The notes under the pieces are model-generated. The model made no database searches. It was not told the origin of the DNA and worked only from the letters and a program-made list of their open reading frames with translations. Of a DNA stretch of 64,000 nt, positions 63,686 to 64,000 are shown piece by piece (position 1 is the stretch's first letter; each line of letters opens with the position of its first letter). Origin of the DNA: Strigops habroptila (lineage: Eukaryota > Chordata > Aves > Psittaciformes > Psittacidae); assembly GCF_004027225.2 (NCBI RefSeq), contig NC_044278.2:101672743-101736742 (forward strand). Reading direction: 5' to 3'. Made by a program: the position numbers and the translations under genes.

Positions 63686-64000
63686 CCTCATAGACCTTAT
63701 AGCAGCCTTCCAGTATCTAAAGGGGGCCTACGAGTACGCCGGAGAGGGACTCTTCATTAGGGACTGTAGCGATGGGACAAGGGGTAATGGGTTTAAACTT
63801 AAACAGGGGAAGTTTAGGTTAGATATAAGGAAGAAGTTCTTTACTGTGAGGGTGGTGAGGCACTGGAACAGGTTGCCCAAAGAAGTGGCAAATGCTTCAT
63901 CCCTGGCAGTGTTCAAGGCCAGGTTGGACGGAGTCTTGGGTGACATGGTCTAGAGTGAGGCGTCCCTGCCCATGGCAGCGGGGTTGGAACGAGGTGATCT
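63686..64000 (+). repeat. CR1 LINE fragment running off the window
   Basis: The typical late CR1 order appears: 'ccttccagtatctaaagggg', 'gggtttaaacttaaacagg', 'ggtgaggcactggaacaggt' and 'gttcaaggccaggttgg'. It is nearly the reverse of 23355-22990 and belongs to the same subfamily. Antisense to MTUS2; truncated by the window edge. Confidence 0.93.

Overview
The window looks like vertebrate nuclear DNA, almost certainly from a bird. Genes are split by GT..AG introns. Every recognisable interspersed repeat is a CR1 LINE, and I see no mammalian SINEs or L1. Introns are short for a vertebrate. The species cannot be fixed; a turtle or crocodilian is possible but less likely.

Layout. 1-6273: repeat-scarred, apparently intergenic DNA with two CR1 fragments. 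6274-6365 (minus): a possible terminal coding exon of an unrecognised gene. 7405-11243 (plus): a long, dead CR1 with an intact GC/CpG-rich 5' end, broken ORF1 (esterase type) and ORF2 (endonuclease/reverse transcriptase). It runs directly into the CpG-island promoter of SLC7A1 (about 11244-11900). 11403-28181: the large first intron of SLC7A1, holding a second CR1 in inverted orientation (18280-20658, minus) and an older CR1 fragment. 28196-45102: eleven coding exons of SLC7A1 (CAT-1), giving 624 residues with all exon phases consistent. 45103 to about 50975: probable long 3' UTR with two opposed CR1 fragments, an AT-rich duplication and polyadenylation signals. 50976-56081: gap between convergent genes, with another CR1. 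56082-62241 (minus): the last two coding exons of MTUS2, transcribed towards SLC7A1. The SLC7A1/MTUS2 tail-to-tail order matches human chromosome 13.

SLC7A1 is the plasma-membrane system y+ transporter for arginine, lysine and ornithine. MTUS2 is a coiled-coil microtubule-associated protein. I see no functional link between them beyond being neighbours.

The most unusual feature is the pair of inverted CR1s around the SLC7A1 promoter. A 1,248-bp block at their 5' ends (7405-8652 and 20658-19411) is colinear without indels; I counted about five mismatches by eye. Both copies share the same stop and frameshifts. The rest of the two elements is clearly more diverged, and the right copy is a mosaic with microhomology at a junction. 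This suggests gene conversion, inverted duplication, trans-mobilisation of an already dead element, or an assembly artefact. Both CR1 5' ends point towards the SLC7A1 promoter. All alignments are by eye; no database search was possible.
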